Positions 36,882 to 44,711 of a DNA stretch of 64,000 nt are shown here, in pieces. The notes beneath the pieces were generated by a model. That model saw nothing but the letters and a program-made list of their open reading frames with translations, searched no databases and had not been told where the DNA came from. The DNA is from Terriglobia bacterium (lineage in GTDB: Bacteria > Acidobacteriota > Terriglobia > Bryobacterales > UBA6623): positions 205,763 to 269,762 of the forward strand of contig VXMF01000008.1 in assembly GCA_009841225.1 (NCBI GenBank), given 5' to 3'. Within the stretch, counting starts at the first letter, position 1. Each line of letters begins with the position of its first letter. The position numbers and the translations under genes were made by a program.

Positions 36882-38180
36882 CTAGAACCCATAATGCCCC
36901 AGAGGGCGAACCGGCGCAAGCCCTTCAGGCCGGTCAGCGTCGAAGCCGGCCTCGATCCGCAACAGGCGGTTGTACTTGGCGAGCCGTTCGGAGCGGGTCA
37001 CCGAGCCGACCTTGATGTGGCCCGCGCCGGTCGCGACGGCGAGGTCGGCCAGGAAGCTGTCCTCGGTCTCGCCCGAACGCGCCGACACCACGGCTGCGAA
37101 TCCCGCTTCCGCGGCCCGGTCCACGACCTGCAGCGTCTCGCTCAACGTCCCGACTTGGTTCATCTTCACCAGCACCGCGTTGGCCGCTCTCTCGGCTACG
37201 GCTCGCTCCAGCCTGGCGGGGTTGGTGGCCAAGAGGTCGTCGCCGATCAGAGCGCAACGCTCTCCCAAGCCTGCGCAAGCTCGCTTCCAACCGTCCCAGT
37301 CGTCTTCGGCCAGCCCGTCCTCGATCGATACGATCGGGTACCGGGAGACCCACTGCCGGAACAGCTCGACCATGCCGTTACTGTCGAGCTTGCGTCCTTC
37401 GCTGGACAGGCAATAGGCGCCATCGCGGTAGAAGTGGGAGGCCGCGGCGTCGATCGCGATTGAAACCTGCCGCCCAGGCTCGTAGCCGGCGGACTCGATG
37501 GCGCGGACCATGTATTCCAAGGCCTGTTCGTTGGAATCGAGGCGCGGCCCCCAGCCGCCCTCGTCGGCGACGCCTGCCGGCGCTCGCCCGTCTGACTCCA
37601 GCAGCTCGCCCATGCTTCGATGGACAGCGGCTGCCGCTTCCAGGGCTTCGGCGAACGTGGCTGCCCCGTGCGGCAGGGCCAGGAAGTCTTGGAACTCGAT
37701 CTGGCTCCCCGCGTGCAGCCCTCCCGAGAGGACATTCACCATCGGCACGGGAATCTTCGCCGGCCGGCCGTCGGCCAGCAGGCGCCACAGGGGCAGACCG
37801 GCCGCCTTGGCGTGCAGGCGGGCCAAGGCGCACGAGACGGCCAGGATCGCGTTGGCTCCCAGGCGCGACTTGTCCGGAGTGCCGTCGAGCTCGATCATGG
37901 CACGGTCGGCGCGGTCGCGCTCGTCGATCGGCCAGCCTCGCAACTCGTTGGCGATGGGTCCGTTAACACTCTCGGCCGCCCGCAAAACGCCGCGCCCGGC
38001 ATAGGCGTCCGGCGAGCCATCGCGCAGTTCCTTGGCTTCGTGCCGTCCGGTCGAAGCCCCTGACGGAACCTGTGCCGAAGCCGTCGTGCCGTCTTCCAGC
38101 GAAGCCTCGGCCTCGACCGTTGGATTGCCGCGCGAGTCGAGCACTTGAAGCGCCCGCAGGGTCTTCAGCCGCGCAGCCAT
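36882..38180 (-). CDS. eno: Enolase
   Basis: 432 residues from the ATG at 38180; a TTG one codon earlier is less likely. It interconverts 2-phosphoglycerate and phosphoenolpyruvate. Seen are VLDSRGNPTVEAEASLEDG near residue 12, GASTGRHEAKELRDG near residue 40, VSIEDGLAEDDWDGW and LVKMNQVGTLSETLQ, which contains the catalytic lysine, then SGETEDSFLADLAV. It lies about 107 bp upstream of the MgtE-like gene on the same strand. Confidence 0.97.
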   Translation of the reverse strand: MAARLKTLRALQVLDSRGNPTVEAEASLEDGTTASAQVPSGASTGRHEAKELRDGSPDAYAGRGVLRAAESVNGPIANELRGWPIDERDRADRAMIELDGTPDKSRLGANAILAVSCALARLHAKAAGLPLWRLLADGRPAKIPVPMVNVLSGGLHAGSQIEFQDFLALPHGAATFAEALEAAAAVHRSMGELLESDGRAPAGVADEGGWGPRLDSNEQALEYMVRAIESAGYEPGRQVSIAIDAAASHFYRDGAYCLSSEGRKLDSNGMVELFRQWVSRYPIVSIEDGLAEDDWDGWKRACAGLGERCALIGDDLLATNPARLERAVAERAANAVLVKMNQVGTLSETLQVVDRAAEAGFAAVVSARSGETEDSFLADLAVATGAGHIKVGSVTRSERLAKYNRLLRIEAGFDADRPEGLAPVRPLGHYGF

Positions 38181-38212
38181 CAATTCAGGCTACCAGCGCA
38201 CCTGATATTGAG

Positions 38213-38241
38213 TGGTCAAAGGCGGGGTGATGCCGTACTAT
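38213..38241 (+). promoter_or_regulatory. Candidate sigma-70-type promoter of the exported dehydrogenase
   Basis: TGGTCA (38213-38218) and TACTAT (38236-38241), each matching four of six consensus positions, are 17 bases apart. The predicted start of transcription is only a few bases before the ATG at 38253. Confidence 0.35.
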
Positions 38242-38252
38242 GAGTTGCAGAT

Positions 38253-39494
38253 ATGCCTACCACACCAAGCCTTAGCCGCCGTACTTTCGTCGCCGGCGCT
38301 ACTGCGGCAGCCGCCGCCCGCCAGGCTCTGACCGCGAAGAGCGCCGCCCGGATCGTCGGTGCCAACGAGCGGCTGCATGTCGGCGTGATCGGTGCCGGCG
38401 GCAACGCCAACGGCCACATGCGGGCCCTGAAGAGGCTAGCCGAACCCGACAACGTCGAGATCGCCGCGGTCTGCGATATCTACGACCCGCGCCGCGAGGC
38501 AGCGGCCGAGTTCACTGGCGGCAAGCCGTTCAAGGACTACCGTCGGCTGCTGGAGCATTCCGGCCTGGACTACGTGACCATCTCGGTGCCCGAGCACTGG
38601 CACGCGCCAATTACCCTGGACGCGGCCGACGCGGGCCTGCACGTCTACGTCGAGAAGCCGCTGACTTACTCGATCGACGAGGGGCTGGCGGTCGTGAAGA
38701 AAGTGCGGAGCAGCGGGATCGCCCTGCAATGCGGCATCCAGGGCATGTCCGACGACTCCTACGAGACCGCCGCCGACTTGATCAAGCAAGGGGCCATTGG
38801 CAAGGTAGTGATGGCCCACATCGATTACTCCCGCAACCATCTCGAGGACTTCTGGGTCAAGGATCCGGATCCAGACGTCAACCCCGGCGTCAATCTCGAC
38901 TGGAAGACTTACCTCGGCAAGGCCAAGAAGCGGCCTTGGGATCCCGCCCGCTTCTTCTCGTGGCGCCGCTACTGGGACTACTCGGGCGGCATCGCCACCG
39001 ACCTGTTCGTGCACCGGCTCGCGCGAATCGTTCGCGCATGCGGCTTGACGGTGCCTTCGCGAGTGGTCGCGACCGGCGGCCAGTATTTCTTCAACGGCGG
39101 AGCGGAGGTGCCCGACACGTTCAACGCCCTGCTGGAGTATCCCGAAGGCGTCAACGTTCTGCTGGTCTCATCCTTGGCGAATCAGTCAAAGATCCGCCAC
39201 GTAATCCGCGGCAACAAGGGCACGATTGAGTTCACCCGGGACGGCTTTAGCCTAGAGCCGGAACCGATCCACAAGAACGATGTCCAGACCCGCCTGCACC
39301 AGAAGAGCGGCCGCGAGGACATGGCGCTGCACCACCACAACCTTCACAACGCGATCCGCGCCGGCGAGGCCCTCAAGTGCGACGCCGAGTTCGCGTTTAA
39401 CGTCTCGATGGCTTGCCAGATGACGGTTGAATCGTTCCGCAGGAAGAAGTCTCTGGCCTGGGATCGACGCAGGCAGCGAATCGTCAAGACCTAG
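38253..39494 (+). CDS. Gfo/Idh/MocA family oxidoreductase, Tat-exported
   Basis: 413 residues. A twin-arginine-like leader (LSRRTFVAGATAAAAARQ near residues 6-23) precedes the Rossmann domain with HVGVIGAGGNANGHM near residue 45. SVPEHWHAPIT near residue 112 and HVYVEKPLTYSIDEG near residue 131 carry the EKP catalytic lysine. The C-terminal domain has SGGIATDLFVHRLARIVR with the conserved histidine. It is divergent from eno, with a candidate promoter in the 72 bp between. A periplasmic sugar or polyol oxidoreductase is expected; the substrate is unknown. Confidence 0.9.
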   Translation: MPTTPSLSRRTFVAGATAAAAARQALTAKSAARIVGANERLHVGVIGAGGNANGHMRALKRLAEPDNVEIAAVCDIYDPRREAAAEFTGGKPFKDYRRLLEHSGLDYVTISVPEHWHAPITLDAADAGLHVYVEKPLTYSIDEGLAVVKKVRSSGIALQCGIQGMSDDSYETAADLIKQGAIGKVVMAHIDYSRNHLEDFWVKDPDPDVNPGVNLDWKTYLGKAKKRPWDPARFFSWRRYWDYSGGIATDLFVHRLARIVRACGLTVPSRVVATGGQYFFNGGAEVPDTFNALLEYPEGVNVLLVSSLANQSKIRHVIRGNKGTIEFTRDGFSLEPEPIHKNDVQTRLHQKSGREDMALHHHNLHNAIRAGEALKCDAEFAFNVSMACQMTVESFRRKKSLAWDRRRQRIVKT

Positions 39495-39527
39495 CTCAAG
39501 ACCCAGAAAAGAGGGGAATGTGAGCTG

Positions 39528-39545
39528 TTTGCTAACTTTGCTAAC
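39528..39545 (+). repeat. Tandem 9 bp repeat before the bactofilin gene
   Basis: TTTGCTAAC is repeated twice without a gap, ending 8 bases before the bactofilin ATG. It lies where promoter and leader should be and may be a regulator site. Confidence 0.4.
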
Positions 39546-39553
39546 ATCGTGAC

Positions 39554-39928
39554 ATGGCTAGTATTTCCCCGTCTGACTCTGATCGAAGCTCCGGCTCGCG
39601 CCTAGGCAGCACAACTCGCCTGATTGGAGATATCGTCTCGGACGAGCCACTATTGATCGCCGGTAAGTTCAAGGGAAGCATCGAGTCCAAGTCGAACGAA
39701 GTCACCGTGGCCGAGAACGCCGAGGTCGAAGCGGACATAGTTGCCGCCAAGGTCTCGGTTTCAGGCCATGTCAAGGGCAGCGTCACGGGGCTGAAGGGCG
39801 CTAGGTTCACTGGTACCGCGGTCATGACGGGGAGATTGACCACGACCAGCGAGTTCGTCGTCGAGAAGGGCGCGGTCTTCCGCGGCCAGGTCGACTACAT
39901 GTCCGAAGGTACGAACAACAAAAAGTAA
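39554..39928 (+). CDS. Bactofilin (polymer-forming cytoskeletal protein)
   Basis: 124 residues. A short flexible N-terminus precedes a right-handed beta-helix core of repeating short strands (IGDIVSDEPLLIAGKFKGSI, AENAEVEADIVAAKVSVSG, VKGSVTGLKGARFTGTA), with the C-terminal FRGQVDYM. Bactofilins polymerise without nucleotides and organise cell-envelope enzymes, stalks or cell shape. It stands alone here and is preceded by the tandem TTTGCTAAC repeat. Confidence 0.9.
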   Translation: MASISPSDSDRSSGSRLGSTTRLIGDIVSDEPLLIAGKFKGSIESKSNEVTVAENAEVEADIVAAKVSVSGHVKGSVTGLKGARFTGTAVMTGRLTTTSEFVVEKGAVFRGQVDYMSEGTNNKK

Positions 39929-39952
39929 CAGCATTACGGACGGCTCCGGGCA

Positions 39953-40564
39953 TCAGCAGGCAGGCTTGCGAGCCTTGATGCTCTTCACTACATCGAGATA
40001 GTGCGGGGTGACGGATTCCACCTCGAACCCGGCCTTGCGAACGTTGGCAACCGTGGGCCGGTTCATCGCGGGCCCGTAGCGGCGCGTGAACGGCGTGCAC
40101 ATGTGCAGCATCGCGTTGAACGGGAACCAGCGGCTGCCGGTATGCTCGAACATGCGCAGCGTGCCGCCCGGGCGCAACACGCGCCTGAGCTGGGACAGGC
40201 CCTCGACAGGCTCCGATACCGAACAGAACGTGCATGAGGTGTAGGCCTGGTCGAAAGACTCGTCTTGGAAGGCCAGCTGCCGAACGTCCATTTGGTGCAA
40301 CCGGATCTGTCCGTCGTACTCACGGCTGCGCATGGCGGCGCGCTCCAGCATCCGCTCGCTCACATCCACCGCCTCGATCGAGCGGCCGGGCGGGAAGAAC
40401 TGAAAATCGATGCCCGTCCCGGCAGCAACGAATAGCACCCTTCCGTTCATGCCGCCAAACAATTCGGTCTTGAAGCGCGCCCAGCGACGCTCGGCGGCAC
40501 GTGCGATGAAGCCATCGTAGGATCCAGCCGCGCCGTTCCACTTCGCGCGGTCAGTCAGGGACAT
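39953..40564 (-). CDS. Class I SAM-dependent methyltransferase
   Basis: 203 residues with a Rossmann-type methyltransferase fold. Motif I is RVLFVAAGTGIDFQFFP near residue 42, an acidic residue follows in IEAVDVSERML, and LRRVLRPGGTLRMFEH forms the post-motif region. The group includes UbiE-like and phospholipid N-methyltransferase-like enzymes acting on small or lipid substrates; I cannot choose. The start overlaps the end of the small membrane-protein gene by 10 bp, so a lipid-related role is possible. Confidence 0.85.
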   Translation of the reverse strand: MSLTDRAKWNGAAGSYDGFIARAAERRWARFKTELFGGMNGRVLFVAAGTGIDFQFFPPGRSIEAVDVSERMLERAAMRSREYDGQIRLHQMDVRQLAFQDESFDQAYTSCTFCSVSEPVEGLSQLRRVLRPGGTLRMFEHTGSRWFPFNAMLHMCTPFTRRYGPAMNRPTVANVRKAGFEVESVTPHYLDVVKSIKARKPAC

Positions 40565-40947
40565 TCGCTACCCCACCTGCGCAACGCCCAGTCGGCACAT
40601 GCAGTCGCCAGAGACGTAGCCGCGCCGCAGGCCAGCCCCAGCAGCATCAGACCGAAGATATCGGATCGGACTTCGTTCACGGCAGCCATTCCACCGGCCA
40701 TGCCGGCCAGCATCCCGCCCAGCATGATCTGGAGCATCGGCTCAATCATCCCCAGCCAGAGTCCGGCGACGAGCCAGCACGGAACCGCCAGAACCATTCC
40801 TGCCAGCATGCCCGCAGCCATTGCCGCCCAAGCCGCCCATCCTGCTGGCACCACTAATCCCGCAATGGCCGCAATCAGCGCGCATGCCGCGGAGGTCGCC
40901 AAGAGGTCCCCGACGATGAAGCGGCCGCGACCGCCGACGGCACACAC
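40555..40947 (-). CDS. Small glycine/alanine-rich membrane protein of unknown function
   Basis: 130 residues from a GTG start, with about four hydrophobic segments full of Gly, Ala and Met (for instance AGMLAGMVLAVPCWLVAG and IMLGGMLAGMAGGM). GxxxG-type spacing would favour tight helix packing. It starts 5 bases after the trpF stop and overlaps the methyltransferase by 10 bp, so it is in the same operon. I recognise no family. Confidence 0.6.
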   Translation of the reverse strand: MCAVGGRGRFIVGDLLATSAACALIAAIAGLVVPAGWAAWAAMAAGMLAGMVLAVPCWLVAGLWLGMIEPMLQIMLGGMLAGMAGGMAAVNEVRSDIFGLMLLGLACGAATSLATACADWALRRWGSECP

Positions 40948-40952
40948 CGAAG

Positions 40953-41603
40953 CTATCCCTCGCGCTGAGCGGCGGCGAGGTAGCGCGCCACTTTCTGCGG
41001 ATCCTTTACGCCGGGACGGGACTCCAGCAAAGAACTGGCGTCAACGCCCCACGGACGGACAGCGCGCACGGCATCTTCCACGTTTCCGCCGTGCAGTCCG
41101 CCCGCCAGCACGACCTTGCCGTAGCGCTTGGCGGGCACAGCCAAATGCCACGGAAACGTGGTGCCGGTGCCGCCGTGACTGCCCTCCACGGCAGTGTCCA
41201 ACAGGAACGCCTCGACCTCGAACTCGCCGAGCCTCGCGTCGTCGAGTTGCGATCCGACCCGAACGGCCTTCCAGATCTTCAGACCGCCCCCCGCAGCCCT
41301 GCGCAGCGAATCGCAATCTGCCGGGCTCTCGTCTCCGTGCAGCTGCGCAACATCGAGGCCGGCCCGGCCTGCCGTATCGGCCACGGCTGCAGGACTCTCA
41401 GACACGAAGACACCGACCTTTAACACGTCCTCTGGCAGCGCTTCCACGATTTCGCGGGCGCTTTCCGGCGTCACGGCACGCAAGCTGCGCGGATAGAAAA
41501 TCAGGCCGATCGCATTCGCGCCGGACCGCGCCGCATGGACGGCGTCCGCAGGGCGGGTGACGCCGCAGACCTTGCGCAGCGCCGGTGGCGAACCCTCGAA
41601 CAT
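40953..41603 (-). CDS. trpF: Phosphoribosylanthranilate isomerase
   Basis: 216 residues of the (beta/alpha)8 TrpF family, third step of tryptophan synthesis. KVCGVTRPADAVHAARSGAN near residue 11 includes the catalytic cysteine, VAQLHGDESPADC lies near residue 85, and VVLAGGLHGGNVEDAV with GVDASSLLESRPGVKD forms the phosphate site. It is separated from trpB by 25 kb and from other trp genes, which are not in the window. It sits 51 bp after the Nudix-MBL gene, in an operon with unrelated genes. Confidence 0.95.
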   Translation of the reverse strand: MFEGSPPALRKVCGVTRPADAVHAARSGANAIGLIFYPRSLRAVTPESAREIVEALPEDVLKVGVFVSESPAAVADTAGRAGLDVAQLHGDESPADCDSLRRAAGGGLKIWKAVRVGSQLDDARLGEFEVEAFLLDTAVEGSHGGTGTTFPWHLAVPAKRYGKVVLAGGLHGGNVEDAVRAVRPWGVDASSLLESRPGVKDPQKVARYLAAAQREG

Positions 41604-41654
41604 TGGCTTCAGCGTAGCAGCGCCAGCGACGCAGCTCTCCGGAACGGCGGCGTA

Positions 41655-43238
41655 TCAGCCGCGGCCGAGCTGCACGCGGATTTCCGCGGGTAAGGGCGGT
41701 ATCCGCCCGACAGCCTCTAGCCGCTCCAAGTGCGCGATGACCTGCCGCACCGCAAGCGGCCGTGCGCGGGGATCGATTTCGTCGTATACCGTATCCAGCA
41801 TCGCTGCGGGCTCGCGCTGGCCGGCCTGCCAGGCATCGAAGACGCGATCTTCGCGCCATAGCCTGTGCTTCCGCGCCGCCATCAAGGCTTTGCGAGCGTC
41901 CCGCATCATCGTCCCGTGACTGGGCAGAATGACCCTCGCCCCCAGACCTGCCATCCTTTCGAGCGACTCCAAGTATTCGATCATGCTCCCGTCCGGAGGG
42001 TTGATGACCACAGTCCCGTAGCCGGAAAGCATGTCGCCGCACAGCAACGTGAGCGTCCGCTCCTCGAAAAAGCACAGGTGGCCGCTGGCGTGTCCGGGCG
42101 TGTGCAGGACTCTGATTCTCAGCGGCGGGCTGCCGGCGAGCGTGACAAGCTCGCCGCCCTCAAAGCGCCGGTCGATGCGCAATCCCGCCTTGGCAAGCCG
42201 CGCAGCCGTAGATGGGTGCGCCCAGACCGGCACGTCGAACTGGCGGCGCAGCGCTTCGACCCCTCCCACGTGGTCTTCGTGATGATGGGTCAGCCAGATT
42301 CCGCATAGCCGCCCGCCTGTGCGCTGCGCTTCCTCGTCAACGATCTCAGCCAGCCGGCGTTGCGCCTCCGGCAAGGGCGAGCCAGGATCGATCGCGACCA
42401 ACTCAGAGCTACCGACCAGCATGGCGTTCGTATGAGTGGCCGGGGGCAGCGTCCGGGCCTCCAGAGGAATCGCGCGGATACCCGGCCGGAATTCGATCGA
42501 ATGGGGCGAGTTCGGCTGGTGGGACTGCGAGCGCCATAGAAGGTCGCGCCCGTCCGGGCCATGCTCGGCAAGCACTCGAATCGTTTCCAGAGTGGGCTGC
42601 GCCAGCAGCACATCACCCTGGTCCCAGCGGAGCAGCGCCTCGTCGGCTCGAATCCACTCGCCGCTTTCCAACTCTCCCGGGATGACTGCGGGCTGGCTGA
42701 CCTCGTCGCGCTCCCACTCCAACAGGAAGAACGTCGCATCGAAGCGGACCGGCGATAGGGGGGGCGTGACCCAGCGCCCCGCAAAGCGCAGTCGCGAGGC
42801 GTCCAGCGCCAGCGCGTGGCTGCGCAGCCACGCGCCAAAGTCAAGCGTATCTGCCAGCAGCTGGTCGCGAGCCCGATCGAGCTCACCGACGCTCGGCAAT
42901 CTTCCCAAGACTGCCAAGATGCCCGTCTCTTCGAACAGCTCGCGCAACGCGCAAGCCGTGTGGGGCGCGGGCTGGCCGGAGCGGTTGTAGGCATCGCTGC
43001 CATCGACCGAACCGGTAGCCGGGACCGCGCCGTCGGTTTCGGACAGGCGGCCGCCCGGGAACGCATGCCAGCCGCCCATGAAGCGCAGCGACTCAGACCG
43101 GTGAACCCAGAAGATCTCGCAGGTCCCGTCAGGCGCCGAACGGTAGGGGATCACCCCCGCCGACAACCGCGGCGTCGAAGGCCGGGGAGAAGAGGAGGGC
43201 TCGACCTCGCCCCGTGGCGAGCTGGCGCGAGGCGGCAA
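41655..43238 (-). CDS. Nudix/metallo-beta-lactamase fusion hydrolase
   Basis: 527 residues from a TTG start; no ATG lies upstream and AGGA precedes it. The N-terminal Nudix domain is of the insert-containing type, with GGWHAFPGGRLSETDG near residue 56 and RELFEETGIL at residues 99-108. The C-terminal MBL domain has the metal motif THHHEDH (His318, His320, Asp322, His323), then TPGHASGHLCFFEE and ILPSHGTM. The MBL part resembles LACTB2-type hydrolases or nucleases. Similar Nudix-MBL chains are known in other bacteria, but their substrate is not established. Confidence 0.87.
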   Translation of the reverse strand: MPPRASSPRGEVEPSSSPRPSTPRLSAGVIPYRSAPDGTCEIFWVHRSESLRFMGGWHAFPGGRLSETDGAVPATGSVDGSDAYNRSGQPAPHTACALRELFEETGILAVLGRLPSVGELDRARDQLLADTLDFGAWLRSHALALDASRLRFAGRWVTPPLSPVRFDATFFLLEWERDEVSQPAVIPGELESGEWIRADEALLRWDQGDVLLAQPTLETIRVLAEHGPDGRDLLWRSQSHQPNSPHSIEFRPGIRAIPLEARTLPPATHTNAMLVGSSELVAIDPGSPLPEAQRRLAEIVDEEAQRTGGRLCGIWLTHHHEDHVGGVEALRRQFDVPVWAHPSTAARLAKAGLRIDRRFEGGELVTLAGSPPLRIRVLHTPGHASGHLCFFEERTLTLLCGDMLSGYGTVVINPPDGSMIEYLESLERMAGLGARVILPSHGTMMRDARKALMAARKHRLWREDRVFDAWQAGQREPAAMLDTVYDEIDPRARPLAVRQVIAHLERLEAVGRIPPLPAEIRVQLGRG

Positions 43239-43266
43239 ATCCTACCGTATCACGGGGCGAAGCGCA

Positions 43267-44679
43267 TCAAGCGAGCGCCTGGTGGATGAGCTTGCCGCCG
43301 TTGACGGTTGCACGCTCGGAGCGGCCATTGTGCAAGTAGGTCAGGCTCAGGTGGTCAAGGCCCAACAGATGCAAGATGGTCGCGTGGATGTCGTGCACGT
43401 GGTACGGCGACTCCTCGGCGCGCAAGCCAAGTTCGTCGGTGGTGCCGACCGTTTGGCCGCCCTTGATGCCGCCGCCCGCCATCCAGATGGTGAAGCCCCA
43501 AGGGTTGTGGTCGCGGCCGTCGCCTTCCTCGTTGAACGGCGTCCGCCCGAACTCGCCGCCCCAGATCACCAAGGTCTCGTCCAGCATCCCGCGTGACTTC
43601 AGGTCTGTGAGCAGTCCGGCGATCGGCTTGTCCGAGACGCCGCACCACTTGGTGTGGTTCTCTTCGATCTTCCGGTGCGCGTCCCAGCCCCCGCAGTAGG
43701 CCTGGACGAAGCGAACGCCCCGCTCCACGAGCCGGCGCGCCAGCAACAGGTTCCGGCCGTAGATCGCGGTGTGCTCCTGGCCCATGCCGTAGAGTTCCTT
43801 GGTCGCCTCGCTCTCTTGGGCCAAGTCGACCGCTTCCGGCGCGTGCGCCTGCATGCGAAACGCCAATTCGTAGGACTGCAGTCGCGCGTCCAGCTCGTTC
43901 TCGTGCGGGAACTTTTTCTTGTGGTGGCGATTGAGCGCTGCCAGCAGGTCCAACTTGCCGCGCTGCTGACGCTCGCCGATGGATTCGGGAGTTTCGAGAT
44001 TGAGGATCGGAGCGCCCTCTTGCTTGAACAGCGTGCCCTGGTAGGCGGCGGGGAGGAATCCCGCGCTCCAGTTCTTGGAGTCGCCGTTGATGCGCACCTC
44101 GTCGTTGAGAATGACGTAGGTTGGCAGGTTGCGATTGGCCGATCCCAGCCCGTACGTCACCCACGCCCCCATCGAGGGGCGCCCGGCCAGGATGGAGCCT
44201 GTGTTCATCTGGCAAACCGAACCGACATGGTTCAAGCCGTCAGCAGTGCAGGAACGAATGACCGCCAGGTCATCCACGTGCTCGGCGACGTGGGGATACC
44301 AATCCGACACCCACAAGCCGCTCTCGCCGTGCTGGGCCCACTTCCGCTTGGATGGCATCAGCGTGTTGTGCGCGGTGCCCGGCATGGCCGTCAGCGGCCG
44401 GCCGTAGGACTCTGGCATGGGCTGGCCCGCATACTTCTCCAAGGCCGGCTTCGGGTCGAACGTGTCCATGTGGCTCGGACCGCCCTCCATGAAGCACCAG
44501 ATCACCGACTTGGCCCTTGGAGCGTGATGCGGATCCCGGGGGGCAAGCGGATCCCGGGCCGCATGTCCGTGCTGGGCTTGGACGGCCGCTAGCGCCAGTG
44601 CGCCCAATCCGCCGCTGGCTTGGCTCAGGAACGCTCGACGCGACCTCGCAGCCATCGAATCGCCGGCCCGTTGGGACAT
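43267..44679 (-). CDS. DUF1501 family protein, Tat-exported
   Basis: 470 residues, paralogous to the gene at 1979-3409. The N-terminal signal includes ARSRRAFLSQASGG at about residues 11-24 and a hydrophobic stretch. VIWCFMEGGPSHMDTFDPKP near residue 60, VIWGGEFGRTPF near 367 and GRDHNPWGFTIWM are the shared core. The genes lie 32 bp apart in the order DUF1553 then DUF1501 on the minus strand, the same transcriptional order as the pair at the window start. Function unknown; probably exported and acting with its DUF1553 partner. Confidence 0.92.
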   Translation of the reverse strand: MSQRAGDSMAARSRRAFLSQASGGLGALALAAVQAQHGHAARDPLAPRDPHHAPRAKSVIWCFMEGGPSHMDTFDPKPALEKYAGQPMPESYGRPLTAMPGTAHNTLMPSKRKWAQHGESGLWVSDWYPHVAEHVDDLAVIRSCTADGLNHVGSVCQMNTGSILAGRPSMGAWVTYGLGSANRNLPTYVILNDEVRINGDSKNWSAGFLPAAYQGTLFKQEGAPILNLETPESIGERQQRGKLDLLAALNRHHKKKFPHENELDARLQSYELAFRMQAHAPEAVDLAQESEATKELYGMGQEHTAIYGRNLLLARRLVERGVRFVQAYCGGWDAHRKIEENHTKWCGVSDKPIAGLLTDLKSRGMLDETLVIWGGEFGRTPFNEEGDGRDHNPWGFTIWMAGGGIKGGQTVGTTDELGLRAEESPYHVHDIHATILHLLGLDHLSLTYLHNGRSERATVNGGKLIHQALA

Positions 44680-44711
44680 GTCAGTATCTCCTCGCCAAGA
44701 CTCCGGTTGTC

